64,000 bases of DNA from Nonomuraea turkmeniaca (GTDB lineage: Bacteria > Actinomycetota > Actinomycetes > Streptosporangiales > Streptosporangiaceae), in contig NZ_VCKY01000017.1 of NCBI RefSeq assembly GCF_005889735.1, positions 1 through 64,000 on the forward strand. Direction: 5' to 3'. This document shows positions 1 to 9,163 of this stretch, one piece after another. The notes under the pieces are model-generated. The model was given only the letters and a program-made list of their open reading frames with translations. It searched no databases and had not been told where the DNA came from. Position numbers and translations under genes: made by a program. Position 1 is the first letter of the stretch. Each line of letters starts with the position of its first letter.

Positions 1-3000
1 CCCCAAGGCCGTCCCCGCCCCCGACAACTCGAACCCGGCCGGCTCGAACGCGAACGGCTCATCTTGAGGCCCCACATCCACCCTCGCGCGAGTCCATCCT
101 CCGAACTCCTCACCCCACGGATGGCCCACCTCCAGGTACGGCCGCCGCAACACCGCGCTCCAGACCGCCAGATGCGGCAGGACGGCCGCTCCCGACACCG
201 CCCCCGCCAGCACGTACGCGCCCGTCCTGGAGGTGTCCCGCAGCCGCCCCGCCGCGCCGGCCAGCGCGAGCGCGCCCACCGCCAGCACCAGCGACAACCG
301 CGCCGGATCGTCCCCGGTCAGCACCATGGCGACCAGCCACAAGGCCAGCGCCGTCCCACCCACCGGCGCCGCGACGGCGCCGGGCAGGACGGGCAGCGCG
401 GCGGCCCGCGACAACAGCACCGCCACCAGCAGCAGGACCAGCGCCGCGTTCCCCGGGCCGAGCCCGCCGCCGAGCGCCGCGGCCACGCTCTCCGCCCCCA
501 CCGCCAGCCCGGTCACCGTCGAGGCCACGCTCGTGACCGGCGAGCCCTTGCCCCGGATCGCGCACAACACCCCGGTCACCACGATCGCCGCCAGCACCGC
601 GAGCGTCGCCGTGCGGTCCGCCAGCGACCACGAGACGGCCAGCGTCGCCGTCCACAGGCTCGCGCTGCCCGCGGCCGACCGGCTCACCGCCGACCAGAGC
701 GCCAGCCCGGCCGTGAGCACGACGAGGAAGGCCAGCGCCGTCCAGTACGGCAGGTCCGCCGCCACCGGCAGCGTCGTCGCCGCCAGCGGGAACACGATCC
801 GCGCCACGCCCATCCCCGCCGGCCTCCGCCAGCATGCCCAGGCGGCGAGTGTCCCGGCGGTGCCGGCCAGCACCAGCACGGGCAGCAGCAGCGGTTGTAC
901 CTGCCACGCCCCCGCCGGGCTGAGCGCCTCCCTGGCCCCTTCCGCCGCGCCCGCCCAGGCGTGCGTCACCCATTGGTACGGACCCACGAGCGCGGGCACG
1001 ACGGCCCTGCTCACCGCCAGCGGCGCGAGTGCGGCCAGCACGCACGCCTCGACCGCCGCCACCGTCCGCCACCGGCCCCTGGGCCGCCGCCACGCCGAGG
1101 CCGCCGCCAGCACCGCGCCGATCGCCAGCACGAGCGCCGTCCATTCACCGCGCACACCCTGCTGCCCGAGCGCGAACAACCCCACGACCACAGCGGCGGC
1201 CTCCACCGCCGTCCGCCCGCCCGGCTTGATCGTCCTGGTGAGCCGGTCCACGCCGCCGAGCGCGAGGGTGACGGTGGTGCGGCGCGCCCGTACGACGGCG
1301 GCGGCCAGTTCGCGTGACGGCCGCGTCACGACCAGCGTCACCGCCCGGACGCCGAGCAGGGCGAACGCCGCCCCGAGCCCGTCCGCGAACAGTCCCCAGA
1401 CGAGCAGGCCCGCCGCCAACGTCGCCCCGGCCCCGCCCACCGCCCGCACGGCCTGCGGACGGGCGGCGACGGCACAGGCGAGCAGGATCACCATGAGCCC
1501 GGCCGCCACCCCGATGGTGGCCTGCCGATCGGCCAGAGCCCAGCACATCGCCAGCGCGGCCACGTATCCGCCCAGCCACAGCGCCCTCCTGCTGGGCCCC
1601 GTCATGCCGGGCGCGTCGCCCGGGCGGGCCGCCGTCAGGAACAGGGCCGCGGCCAAGGCCAGGAGCACCGCCAGCGCCGCCTCGTACGGCAGGTCCGTCG
1701 CCACCGGGGCGGTGAGCACGGCCAGGGAACCGAACACCAGACGGACGGTGCGGCGGAGCTCGGAGGTCCACGTCTGGCCCCGGGCCGGCAACAGCGTCAC
1801 TGCCAGCGCCGCCGCCCCCATCACCAGAGGTGTGGCCGCCGTGTCGTTCCACAGGATGAAGTCGTGGGGCGCGAGCACGCTCGCGGCGGGGCCGCCGGTC
1901 CCCGACCAGATGGACCGCAGCCAGGTCACCGGTGCGACCGCGGCCGTGACCACGGCAAGCGTCTTCGAGATGACCGGCATGGCCAGAGCCAGCACGGCGC
2001 CGGTACGCAGGCCGTCGCGCAGCCGTAGCGGGAGCGTGAGCGTGACGGCGAGGACCAGGCAGGCGCCGTACGCGCCGACGGCGGCCTGCCACGGAGCGGG
2101 GACCAGCGAGGCGGGCACCACGCAGAGCGCGCCCACGGCGGCGAGGGAGCCGCAGGTGGCGATCAGCCGGCGGGCCGCCTTGCCGCGGGTCGCCACCGCC
2201 CACAGCAGGGCGACGAGCGAGGCGGTAGCCAGGACGAGGGCCGAGACCGGTGGGGGTATCGGGGGGTCGCCGCTGTCGATCTCCTGGAGCAGGATCAGGC
2301 CTGTGCAGAGCACCCAGGCGAGGGAGCCTGCGACGCCCGCGGTCACGTACTCGACGGCGGCTCGCGCCCGGCGGGCCGCCTGCCACAGGACCAGGTCGAA
2401 GGCGGCGGTGGCGACCAGCGCGGCGGCCAGCCAGGCCCATTTCGCCGGGTACTCCGGCTCCACGGCCAGCCCGGCCAGCGGGAGCGGGGCCTGCGCCAGC
2501 GCTATCGCGACCGGGGCGGGGAGGCGCAGCGGGGCCCACCGGCCGTACAGCGTCCACGCCAGGGCCAGCGCGGCGCCGCCCAGGGAGAATCCCCACAGCG
2601 GGTTCAGGTCCGGTCCGCCGGAAGGGCCGCCGTCGTCGAAGACCTGCATGACCGCGACGCCGTCCAGCGGGATCAGCACGAGGCCGATCAGGGCCACCGT
2701 CTCGGCGGTCGCGACCAGCCGGCGGCGGACCAGGAGCCAGGGGGCGGCCAGGACGGCGAGGGTGAACACGCTCAGGATCAGCGCGCGCAGTGTGGGGACC
2801 TGCCAGCTGACCAGGGTGAACACGACGGCCGCGATCGACAGGAGCATGCCGCCGAGCAGCAGCAACAGGTTCTGCACCGCCCGATGCGACAGGTCCCGTC
2901 CAGGCGCTTTCCCGCCGGTCGCGGCCCGCGCGCCCGCGCCGCGCCGCGTCCCCGTGCCGGTTTGCGGGCCTGTGCCGGTTTGCGGGCCTGTGCCGCCCTG

Positions 3001-3477
3001 CGGGCCTGTGCCGCCCTGCGGGCCTGTGCCGCCCTGCGGGCCTGTGCCGGTCTGCTCGTCGGCGGTCGTTGTGGCGGTGCCGGTCCCGTTGGCGGCGGTA
3101 GGCGTCCCGATGTCTGTGGCGCGCGTCCCGTCCGCGTGGACGGGTGCGGGCGCTCGGCCGGCGGTGCGCAGGGCGGCGAGGGCCTCGTCGTGGCGCGTCA
3201 CCAGCTCCGCCCGGCGCTCCTCCCACTCGGCGAGCGCGGCCACGGCGGCGAGATAGGCGTCGGCGGCGGGGCCGCGCAGGAGCAGCCGGCACTCGGGACA
3301 GGCGGCAGGCAGCGGGTTCCCGGGCAGGGTAGTGCCGGTTCCCGGTAGGGCGGTGCCGGTTCCCGGTAGGGCGGTGCCGGCGGGCCTGGGCGGGATGGTG
3401 CGGAGGCCGGGTAAGGCAGGGTCGAGCCCGGGCAGCATGGCCCCGCAGCCGGGACAGGTGGGCGTCGTCCGGTCCAT
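1..3477 (-). CDS. Giant multi-pass membrane protein, SCO7613 C-terminal-domain type (3' end outside window)
   Basis: Open minus-strand frame from ATG 3477 to the window edge without a stop, so at least 1159 residues with the C-terminus missing. The N-terminus carries a zinc-ribbon-like pair (CPGCG near residue 7, CPEC near residue 57), then a Glu/Arg/Ala-rich helical stretch (EWEERRAELV), a repetitive Gly-Thr-Pro-Gln linker, and then many hydrophobic segments separated by short loops, typical of a protein with about 30 membrane spans. This arrangement matches large actinomycete membrane proteins annotated as SCO7613 C-terminal-domain-containing; that match is from memory. The function is unknown. 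The cysteine pairs suggest a metal-binding cytoplasmic head. The opposite strand holds a long spurious open frame caused by codon bias. Confidence 0.8.
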   Translation of the reverse strand, partial: MDRTTPTCPGCGAMLPGLDPALPGLRTIPPRPAGTALPGTGTALPGTGTTLPGNPLPAACPECRLLLRGPAADAYLAAVAALAEWEERRAELVTRHDEALAALRTAGRAPAPVHADGTRATDIGTPTAANGTGTATTTADEQTGTGPQGGTGPQGGTGPQGGTGPQTGTGPQTGTGTRRGAGARAATGGKAPGRDLSHRAVQNLLLLLGGMLLSIAAVVFTLVSWQVPTLRALILSVFTLAVLAAPWLLVRRRLVATAETVALIGLVLIPLDGVAVMQVFDDGGPSGGPDLNPLWGFSLGGAALALAWTLYGRWAPLRLPAPVAIALAQAPLPLAGLAVEPEYPAKWAWLAAALVATAAFDLVLWQAARRARAAVEYVTAGVAGSLAWVLCTGLILLQEIDSGDPPIPPPVSALVLATASLVALLWAVATRGKAARRLIATCGSLAAVGALCVVPASLVPAPWQAAVGAYGACLVLAVTLTLPLRLRDGLRTGAVLALAMPVISKTLAVVTAAVAPVTWLRSIWSGTGGPAASVLAPHDFILWNDTAATPLVMGAAALAVTLLPARGQTWTSELRRTVRLVFGSLAVLTAPVATDLPYEAALAVLLALAAALFLTAARPGDAPGMTGPSRRALWLGGYVAALAMCWALADRQATIGVAAGLMVILLACAVAARPQAVRAVGGAGATLAAGLLVWGLFADGLGAAFALLGVRAVTLVVTRPSRELAAAVVRARRTTVTLALGGVDRLTRTIKPGGRTAVEAAAVVVGLFALGQQGVRGEWTALVLAIGAVLAAASAWRRPRGRWRTVAAVEACVLAALAPLAVSRAVVPALVGPYQWVTHAWAGAAEGAREALSPAGAWQVQPLLLPVLVLAGTAGTLAAWACWRRPAGMGVARIVFPLAATTLPVAADLPYWTALAFLVVLTAGLALWSAVSRSAAGSASLWTATLAVSWSLADRTATLAVLAAIVVTGVLCAIRGKGSPVTSVASTVTGLAVGAESVAAALGGGLGPGNAALVLLLVAVLLSRAAALPVLPGAVAAPVGGTALALWLVAMVLTGDDPARLSLVLAVGALALAGAAGRLRDTSRTGAYVLAGAVSGAAVLPHLAVWSAVLRRPYLEVGHPWGEEFGGWTRARVDVGPQDEPFAFEPAGFELSGAGTALG
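2954..3055. repeat. 18-bp tandem repeat inside the membrane-protein gene
   Basis: Five full copies plus a partial one of an 18-bp unit, in two variants (GTGCCGGTTTGCGGGCCT and GTGCCGCCCTGCGGGCCT). On the coding (minus) strand they encode repeated GTGPQG/GTGPQT hexapeptides in the linker between the zinc-ribbon head and the first membrane span. The length is divisible by three, so changes in copy number would keep the frame. Confidence 0.9.
3332..3380. repeat. 21-bp tandem repeat near the start of the membrane-protein gene
   Basis: Two full copies and a partial third of GTGCCGGTTCCCGGTAGGGCG, coding on the minus strand for TALPGTG heptapeptides between the two CxxC motifs. As with the 18-bp array, the frame is preserved. 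Confidence 0.85.
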
Positions 3478-3595
3478 TCCGTGAACCTCCCGAAGATCGG
3501 GTCGTCCACGACCTTGTCGTACGAAATAACGCTTTGTCTGGTAATCAGAAAAGCCGCTATCCGCTCGTGACGGAAGCCGCCAGCCAGACGCCGCG

Positions 3596-4255
3596 TCAGA
3601 GCTCGCGTTCCTGCTGGTCCAAGATGGCCACCGACACCGCGACGGCCCGCGCCGGATCCCCGTCCTCGATCGCCCGCAGCAACTCCTCGTGCGAGAGGTC
3701 CGGCTCCAGCGCCGCCTCCTCCTGATCCCGCACGCTGTCGCGCAACGCGTCGCTCATGCTCCGGTACAGGTCGGCGAGGAGCGCGTTGTGCGCCGCGTCC
3801 GCCACTGACACATGGAAGGAGACGTCCGCGTCCGCGAAGCCGTCCAGGTCGCCCGCCCGCCCCGCCGCGTCCCTGCGGGCCAGCGTCTCGCGGAGCGCGA
3901 CCAGGTCCTCCTCGGTCCGCCGCCCGGCCGCCAGACGGGCCGCTACGAGGTCGAGCCCGCGGCGTACGTCGATGATGTCCATGGCGGCCGCCGTGTCCAG
4001 CCGCCGGCGCAGTGCGACCTTGGACTCGTCGGTGGCGGTCACATACGTGCCGTCGCCCTGCCGCGTGTGCAGCAACCCGGCGTGAGCCAGGACCCGGACC
4101 GCCTCACGTACGGACAACCGGCTCATGCCCAGGCTCTGCGCGAGCTGGCTCTCGGACGGGATCTTCGTGCCGACCGGCCACGCCCCGCGGGCGATCTCCC
4201 GGCGGAGCTCGTCGATCGCGGCGTCGACGAGCGAGGTCCGAGCGACGTTTCGCAT
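3596..4255 (-). CDS. GntR-family transcriptional regulator, FadR subfamily (FCD domain)
   Basis: 219 residues. The N-terminal winged helix-turn-helix (about residues 10-75) has the GntR signature: PVGTKIPSESQLAQ, then SRLSVREAVRVLAHAGLL and a wing ending in GDGTYV. The C-terminal all-helical FCD domain (about 90-215) has the expected D-x-x-x-H pattern (ADADVSFHVSVADAAHN) that normally binds a metal and a carboxylate ligand. Known role of the family: ligand-responsive repressors of catabolic genes. A GGAAGAGG Shine-Dalgarno precedes ATG 4255. It lies 47 bp downstream of the ADP-ribosylglycohydrolase gene on the same strand and may be cotranscribed with it; its targets are unknown. Confidence 0.93.
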   Translation of the reverse strand: MRNVARTSLVDAAIDELRREIARGAWPVGTKIPSESQLAQSLGMSRLSVREAVRVLAHAGLLHTRQGDGTYVTATDESKVALRRRLDTAAAMDIIDVRRGLDLVAARLAAGRRTEEDLVALRETLARRDAAGRAGDLDGFADADVSFHVSVADAAHNALLADLYRSMSDALRDSVRDQEEAALEPDLSHEELLRAIEDGDPARAVAVSVAILDQQEREL

Positions 4256-4302
4256 GCAATCCTCTTCCCATTCCGGCTGGGGAGTCCCACCCTAAGCGCT
4301 GA

Positions 4303-5346
4303 TCAGGCCAGCTCGGCGGCCAGGCGCTCGATCGTGTCCCGGCCCTCGAGCGGGTCCAGCCAGGCGGCCGGGAGAGCGGCGACGCCGTGCAGCGTGCCCA
4401 GCAGGTTGCCGCACACCGAGCCGGTCGAGTCGCTGTCGCCGGAGTGGTTGACCGACAGGAGCAGCGCACGTTCGACGGAGGTCTCGGCCAGGGCGCAGTA
4501 CACGCCGATGGCCAGCGCCTCCTCGGCCACCCAAGCGCCGCCCAGCGACTCCACCCGCTCGGGGGAGGGCGGACCGCCGAGCTCCAGCGCCGCCCGGAGT
4601 GCCGCCGTGGTCTCCTCGTGCGCCGGGTAGCCGACCAGCAACTCCATGGAACGGTGGACGGCGGGTTCCAGAGCCTCGCCGGCCATGAGGTACGCGATGA
4701 TCGCCGCGAACGCCCCCGCCGCCAGGTAGCCGGTGGGATGGCCGTGGGTGATCTGCGCACACGCCGCCGCCAGCTCGAAGGCGCCTCGTGGATCGGGGGT
4801 CGTTGCCCTGCTCCACCCGACCAGACCGAACGGCGCCGAGCGCATCACGGTGCCGCAGCCCTTCGAGTGCGCGTTCACCGGCCCCGGCGCGCCCAGCGGC
4901 GACGGGCCGGGGAAGGGCCGGTGCAACCCCGACAGGCAGGTGTTGCCGGGCGCCCGGCGCGAGTACAGCCAGTCCTCTTCCCGCAGCCACCCCGTGCGAT
5001 GCGGCAGGCCGGCGGGCGGGGGAGCGTCGTGGTGTCTCTGGGTGTCGAGCCAGCGCTGGTAGGCCTGCCGCACGGCCTCGACCACCGGCGCGCCACCCGG
5101 CCCCGCGGCCGATGATCCGCCGGCGTGGTCGGCGCGGATGAGACCCTCGACGGTGAAGAGCGTCATTTGGGTGTCGTCGGTGATGAGCCCGGTCTTGCCG
5201 CGCCAATCGGCGACATATCCGGAAATGCCGTCTGGGCCATGATGCTTGCGGATTTCCCGCAACGACGCGAACTCGATCGGTGCGCCGAGCGCGTCACCGA
5301 CCCCGCCGCCGAGGAGGCATCCCCGGACTCGATCCTGACCATCCAT
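4303..5346 (-). CDS. ADP-ribosylglycohydrolase family protein
   Basis: 347 residues, normal size for the DraG/ARH family, which removes ADP-ribose from proteins or small molecules using two Mg ions. The metal-binding motifs are present: GGGVGDALGAP near the N-terminus, DDTQMT at 57-62 and HSGDSDSTG at about 301-309. The central part (about 75-165) contains a proline-rich insertion relative to minimal DraG enzymes. No ADP-ribosyltransferase is nearby, so the substrate cannot be inferred. A GntR regulator follows 47 bp downstream. The gene is divergent from the secreted peptidase at 5422, with a 75-bp intergenic region that must hold both promoters. Confidence 0.93.
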   Translation of the reverse strand: MDGQDRVRGCLLGGGVGDALGAPIEFASLREIRKHHGPDGISGYVADWRGKTGLITDDTQMTLFTVEGLIRADHAGGSSAAGPGGAPVVEAVRQAYQRWLDTQRHHDAPPPAGLPHRTGWLREEDWLYSRRAPGNTCLSGLHRPFPGPSPLGAPGPVNAHSKGCGTVMRSAPFGLVGWSRATTPDPRGAFELAAACAQITHGHPTGYLAAGAFAAIIAYLMAGEALEPAVHRSMELLVGYPAHEETTAALRAALELGGPPSPERVESLGGAWVAEEALAIGVYCALAETSVERALLLSVNHSGDSDSTGSVCGNLLGTLHGVAALPAAWLDPLEGRDTIERLAAELA

Positions 5347-5421
5347 ACCCAGGATCTTGTCAGGTCGGGAGCGGTCTGAGAGATTGCCATGTATTTTCGC
5401 TAACTCGCACGGAGGTCACGC

Positions 5422-7344
5422 GTGCCACAATTACGCCCGGCCCTCATCGCCCTCGCCCTCACCCTGGCGATCGCGACCCCAGCGCAGGCTACTGCCGGAC
5501 CTGCCATCACCATAGAGAACGACCGTACGCAGCCGGTCTTCTCCTACGCGGACGCGATCCGCGAGCACGTGTACGTCGAGTCCACCGTCGACAGCGACCT
5601 GGACGGCAAGCTCGACAAGGTACGCGTGGACATCATCAGGCCCAAGGAGTCCGGCCCCGGGCTCAAGGTGCCCGTCATCATCGACGAGAGCCCGTACTAC
5701 GACAACTCGGGCCGCGGCAACGAGGCAGAACGGAAGGTCTACGACGCCGCCGGAAATGTCGTCAAATTCCCCCTCTTCTACGACAACTACTTCGTCCCCC
5801 GCGGCTACGCCGTCCTCAACGTCGACATGCTCGGCACCACCAGGTCGGAGGGCTGCCCCGACATCGGCGGCAAGGCCGACGTGCTGGGCGGCAAGGCCGT
5901 CATCGACTGGCTGAACGGCCGCGCCAAGGCGGTCAAGGCCGACGGCACCCCGGCCGTGGCCGACTGGACGACCGGCAAGTCCGCCATGATCGGCAAGTCG
6001 TACGACGGCACCCTGGCCAACGCCGTCGCCGCCACCGGTGTGGAGGGCCTGAAGACGATCGTCCCGATCTCGGCGATCAGCTCCTGGTACAAGTACCAGC
6101 GCTCGAACGGCGTGATCTACAACTACGACTACGCCTCCTGGCTGGCCAACTACGTGGACACCGACCCCGAGGCCAAGTGCCAGCCGGTACGCGACAAGAT
6201 GGACGCCGAGGACGGCGACGACACCGGCAACTACAACCCGTTCTGGGCCGAGCGCGACTACATCAAGGGCCTGCTCGGCGACGCCTCCAAGGTCAAGGCC
6301 AGCGTCTTCGTTATCCACACGGTCAACGACCTCAACGTCAAGCCGGACAACTTCTCCGCTTGGTGGAAGGCCCTGGCCGACAGGGGTGTGCCGCGCAAGA
6401 TCTGGGTCGGCCAGACCCAGCACGTGGACCCGTTCGACTTCGAGGGTCGCAGAGGGCTCTGGGTCGACACCCTGCACCGCTGGTTCGACTACTGGCTGCA
6501 CGGCGTACGCAACGGGATCACGCAGGAGCCCCGCGCCGACGTCGAGGTCGGCCCGGCCCGGTGGATCACCCAGCGCGACTGGCCGGCGCCGTTCGCGATG
6601 AAGGCGACGCTGCGCCCGGCGCCCGACGGCTCGCTCGGCCTCGATCCCGCCGCCAAGGACAGCACCGCGTCGTTCACCGACGTGGCCATGAGTGAGACCG
6701 CCATGGTGGCCGACGTGGGCACCCCCAACGCGGGGCGGGTGGCGTTCACCACCGGCGCGCTCCCGCTCGACCTGCGCCTGTCCGGCACGCCCACCGCGGA
6801 CCTGCGGGTCAAGCTGGACAAGCCCACCTCCAACCTGACCGCCCTGCTCGTCGACTTCGGCGAGGACACCCGCGTCGACTGGCGGCGCGGCCAGGGCATC
6901 ACCACGCTCACCGAGGAGGACTGCCACGGCGAGAGCACCGCGGCCGACGACGCCTGCTACAAGAAGGTCGTCACGAACGTGGCCACCCGCCCGCTGGAGA
7001 TCGTCGCCCGCGGCTGGATCGACGTGCAGAACCGTTACTCGCTCAGCCAGGCCGCGCCGCTGCCCGTCGGCACGTACGGCACGGTCAAGTGGCTGACGTT
7101 GCCGCAGGACTACACGTTCAAGAAGGGCCACAGGATCGGCCTGGTGATCGCGGGCACCGACTCCACCTACAGCGGCGAGACCGGAACCGGCGCCAACGTC
7201 ACCGTCGACCTGGCCAAGAGCAGCGTCGTCGTGCCGTTCGCACTGGCCGCGCCGCTGGGTGACATGCCGCAGGACAAGGCCAGGTTCCACGGCCCCGACC
7301 GGATCGAGCTGCCGAAGCCCGAGCCCGAGTTCCAGTTCTTCTAA
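5422..7344 (+). CDS. Secreted Xaa-Pro dipeptidyl-peptidase (S15 family)
   Basis: 640 residues from GTG 5422, chosen because it gives a clean signal peptide (hydrophobic residues 5-18, then ATPAQA cleavage at about 22-24). The alpha/beta-hydrolase domain has the nucleophile motif GKSYDG with Ser193, an acid in VNDLNV and a catalytic His in QTQHVDPFDF. The C-terminal part is the beta-sandwich PepX_C domain. Family role: releases X-Pro dipeptides from peptide N-termini, here outside the cell. It stands alone with its own terminator downstream at 7353-7380. A second S15 domain, in a quite different architecture, occurs at 47603-50398. Confidence 0.94.
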   Translation: MPQLRPALIALALTLAIATPAQATAGPAITIENDRTQPVFSYADAIREHVYVESTVDSDLDGKLDKVRVDIIRPKESGPGLKVPVIIDESPYYDNSGRGNEAERKVYDAAGNVVKFPLFYDNYFVPRGYAVLNVDMLGTTRSEGCPDIGGKADVLGGKAVIDWLNGRAKAVKADGTPAVADWTTGKSAMIGKSYDGTLANAVAATGVEGLKTIVPISAISSWYKYQRSNGVIYNYDYASWLANYVDTDPEAKCQPVRDKMDAEDGDDTGNYNPFWAERDYIKGLLGDASKVKASVFVIHTVNDLNVKPDNFSAWWKALADRGVPRKIWVGQTQHVDPFDFEGRRGLWVDTLHRWFDYWLHGVRNGITQEPRADVEVGPARWITQRDWPAPFAMKATLRPAPDGSLGLDPAAKDSTASFTDVAMSETAMVADVGTPNAGRVAFTTGALPLDLRLSGTPTADLRVKLDKPTSNLTALLVDFGEDTRVDWRRGQGITTLTEEDCHGESTAADDACYKKVVTNVATRPLEIVARGWIDVQNRYSLSQAAPLPVGTYGTVKWLTLPQDYTFKKGHRIGLVIAGTDSTYSGETGTGANVTVDLAKSSVVVPFALAAPLGDMPQDKARFHGPDRIELPKPEPEFQFF

Positions 7345-7352
7345 ACCGCCCC

Positions 7353-7380
7353 GGCCTCGGGCTTCGCGGAGCCCGAGGCC
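7353..7380. terminator. Bidirectional intrinsic terminator
   Basis: Perfect 11-bp stem, GGCCTCGGGCT pairing with AGCCCGAGGCC around a 6-nt loop, nine bases after the peptidase stop codon and two bases before the end of the converging sigma-factor gene. It can serve both transcripts. It lacks a long T-tract, as is usual in high-GC actinomycetes. Confidence 0.85.
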
Positions 7381-7382
7381 CC

Positions 7383-9146
7383 TTACCGGCAGTTGCTCCA
7401 GCGCAAGCCGTCCGCGTCGAGCAACCGCACGCCCTGGTCCTTGGCGACGGTCCACGTCACGTTGAGGGTCAAGGTCCCCTTCGCGGCGGTCGTCCCGCCG
7501 GTACGGGTGCCGTCACCGGTGGCCTTGCCGGCCCACTGGACGACGATCTTCCCGCGCCGGACGGTCGCCCGGTCACCGCAACCCGGCCTGGAGGCCGGCT
7601 CCGTCACCCGGAACCTCGTGCCCGACACCGCGATCCCGTCCGTGCCGGCGGCCGAGGTGATGGCGCAGCGTCCCGTGCACGACAGCGCGAACGACCCGGT
7701 GCGCTGCGAGCCCAGCCACGCCGACGCCGGCGACAGCCGTGCCACCGGCGGCGCGGGTTGGGGCAGCTCCGCCTTCCTCGGCACGCTCGTCAGGCCGGAC
7801 TTGGCGGCGGTGGTGACCTCGGCCACCCACCGGGACGGCTCCTCGAGCAGCACGTTCGTCTGCGCGGCGGCCTTGGTGATCGTGGCCGGGTGCTCGCGGG
7901 CGTTCAGCATCGCCCACACCAGCCCGGCGGCCAGCAGGCCGACGCCGAGGATCAGAGCGAGCCTGACCACCGCCCTGACGGGTGTCCCGGCCTCGGGATC
8001 GTCGTCGTTGGAGCGGTCGCGCCAGTACTCCTGCCACTGCTGGCCCTGGAGCTCGGCCAGCTCGCCGCTCAGCGTGATCCCGCCGTACCGGATGATCTCT
8101 CCGGGGGGCTTGTGGAACCCGTTGCTCTCGCCCTTCACCGCGGCGCTGTAGACGAGCTTGTCGCCGTAGGCGCCCCCGCGGAAGGCCCGCGTGCGGCTCG
8201 GCGGCGTGAACGGGTGCCGCCCGCGCACGGCGGGCGCCGCAAGATGCTCCTGGTCGGCGGCAGCCGCGCCCGCCGCCGACCAGGGCTCTCCCGAAGTCGC
8301 CGTCGTGGGGTCGGCGACCGGGACGTGCGGCGTGGCGCCGGCGACCGGCGGAACCGCCGCTGTGCCAGTGTCCACTGGGCCGGTCTCTCTTGGGCCGGTC
8401 TCCACCAGCAGGCGGGCCTGCGCGGGAAAGCCGTCCGCCCGCCAAAGAGGCCCCTCGCCGGGCAGTGGCTGCGCCGACGCCAGCCGGTTCGGAAGCGTGC
8501 CGGGCAACGTCGTGATCGGCAGGCGGCGCAGCAGGGCGCCCGCCGTCATGGTCCTGGGCGCGGCCCGGCAGGTCGCGCAGGACAGGATGTGGCGGCCGAT
8601 CCTGGCCCTGGCCCGCCGGCCGGGCGCCGCGACCCACTCCGACACCCGCGCCGTCAGGTCGGGGCAGCCGTCGTGGCCGCGGGCGGCCATGATCGCGGCG
8701 AACCACTCCTCGAGTCCGGCCGCGGCCTGCGTCACGACGGTCCGCACTTGGGCGGCGTCCAGCTCGAAGATCACCGCCAGCTCGGCGTCCGACAGGCCGT
8801 GCCGTACCGACAGGTCGAGCAGCTCCCGCTGCGGGCGGTCCAGGGACAGCAGGGCCTCGGGCAGCAGCTCCGACATGCGGCCGGGGCGCGACCAGGAGCC
8901 GATGCTGGCGGGCTTGGCCACGATCGCGCGATGTGCCCTGGCCAGCCCGTACAGCCAGGGGCGGCGCAGGGCCAGATCGATCACGCGGTCGCCGTACTGG
9001 TGCGCCGTCAGCAGCGCGCCGGCGACGGCCTGCTCCGCGTCGCCCGCGGCGAGCTCGGTGCGGCAGTAGTCGTAGAGCCGGGCTCCATGCTTGTCGCACA
9101 GGTCGCGAATGGCCTGGCGAGACTCGTCAGACAGAGTTCGCCACAT
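7383..9146 (-). CDS. Sigma-70-like factor fused to zinc-finger anti-sigma motif and membrane-anchored extracytoplasmic domain
   Basis: 587 residues from ATG 9146, fixed by a strong GGGAGGAGG Shine-Dalgarno. Residues 1-90 resemble ECF sigma region 2, and about 110-165 resemble region 4 (RPQRELLDLSVRHGLSDAEL). At about 205-220 comes a ZAS-type zinc motif, HILSCATC, as in anti-sigma factors. A proline-rich linker follows, then one membrane span (about 391-414, RLALILGVGLLAAGLVWAML), and about 170 extracytoplasmic residues with four cysteines. Sigma and anti-sigma modules joined to a membrane anchor in one chain would keep the sigma part at the membrane; release by proteolysis is an inference. 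Last gene of the minus-strand operon starting at 12731. Confidence 0.85.
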   Translation of the reverse strand: MWRTLSDESRQAIRDLCDKHGARLYDYCRTELAAGDAEQAVAGALLTAHQYGDRVIDLALRRPWLYGLARAHRAIVAKPASIGSWSRPGRMSELLPEALLSLDRPQRELLDLSVRHGLSDAELAVIFELDAAQVRTVVTQAAAGLEEWFAAIMAARGHDGCPDLTARVSEWVAAPGRRARARIGRHILSCATCRAAPRTMTAGALLRRLPITTLPGTLPNRLASAQPLPGEGPLWRADGFPAQARLLVETGPRETGPVDTGTAAVPPVAGATPHVPVADPTTATSGEPWSAAGAAAADQEHLAAPAVRGRHPFTPPSRTRAFRGGAYGDKLVYSAAVKGESNGFHKPPGEIIRYGGITLSGELAELQGQQWQEYWRDRSNDDDPEAGTPVRAVVRLALILGVGLLAAGLVWAMLNAREHPATITKAAAQTNVLLEEPSRWVAEVTTAAKSGLTSVPRKAELPQPAPPVARLSPASAWLGSQRTGSFALSCTGRCAITSAAGTDGIAVSGTRFRVTEPASRPGCGDRATVRRGKIVVQWAGKATGDGTRTGGTTAAKGTLTLNVTWTVAKDQGVRLLDADGLRWSNCR

Positions 9147-9163
9147 CCGGCGTACCTCCTCCC

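Noticed and set aside
233..3256. A 1007-codon open frame on the plus strand opposite the giant membrane protein
   Set aside because: Ala/Ser/Thr/Arg-rich with no domains. It is the exact antisense of a GC-biased coding frame, whose minus-strand reading has membrane spans, a zinc-ribbon head and a ribosome site.
5431..7455. A 674-codon minus-strand frame opposite the S15 peptidase
   Set aside because: Val/Gly/Asp-rich antisense reading without any motif; the plus strand encodes a complete enzyme with a signal peptide.
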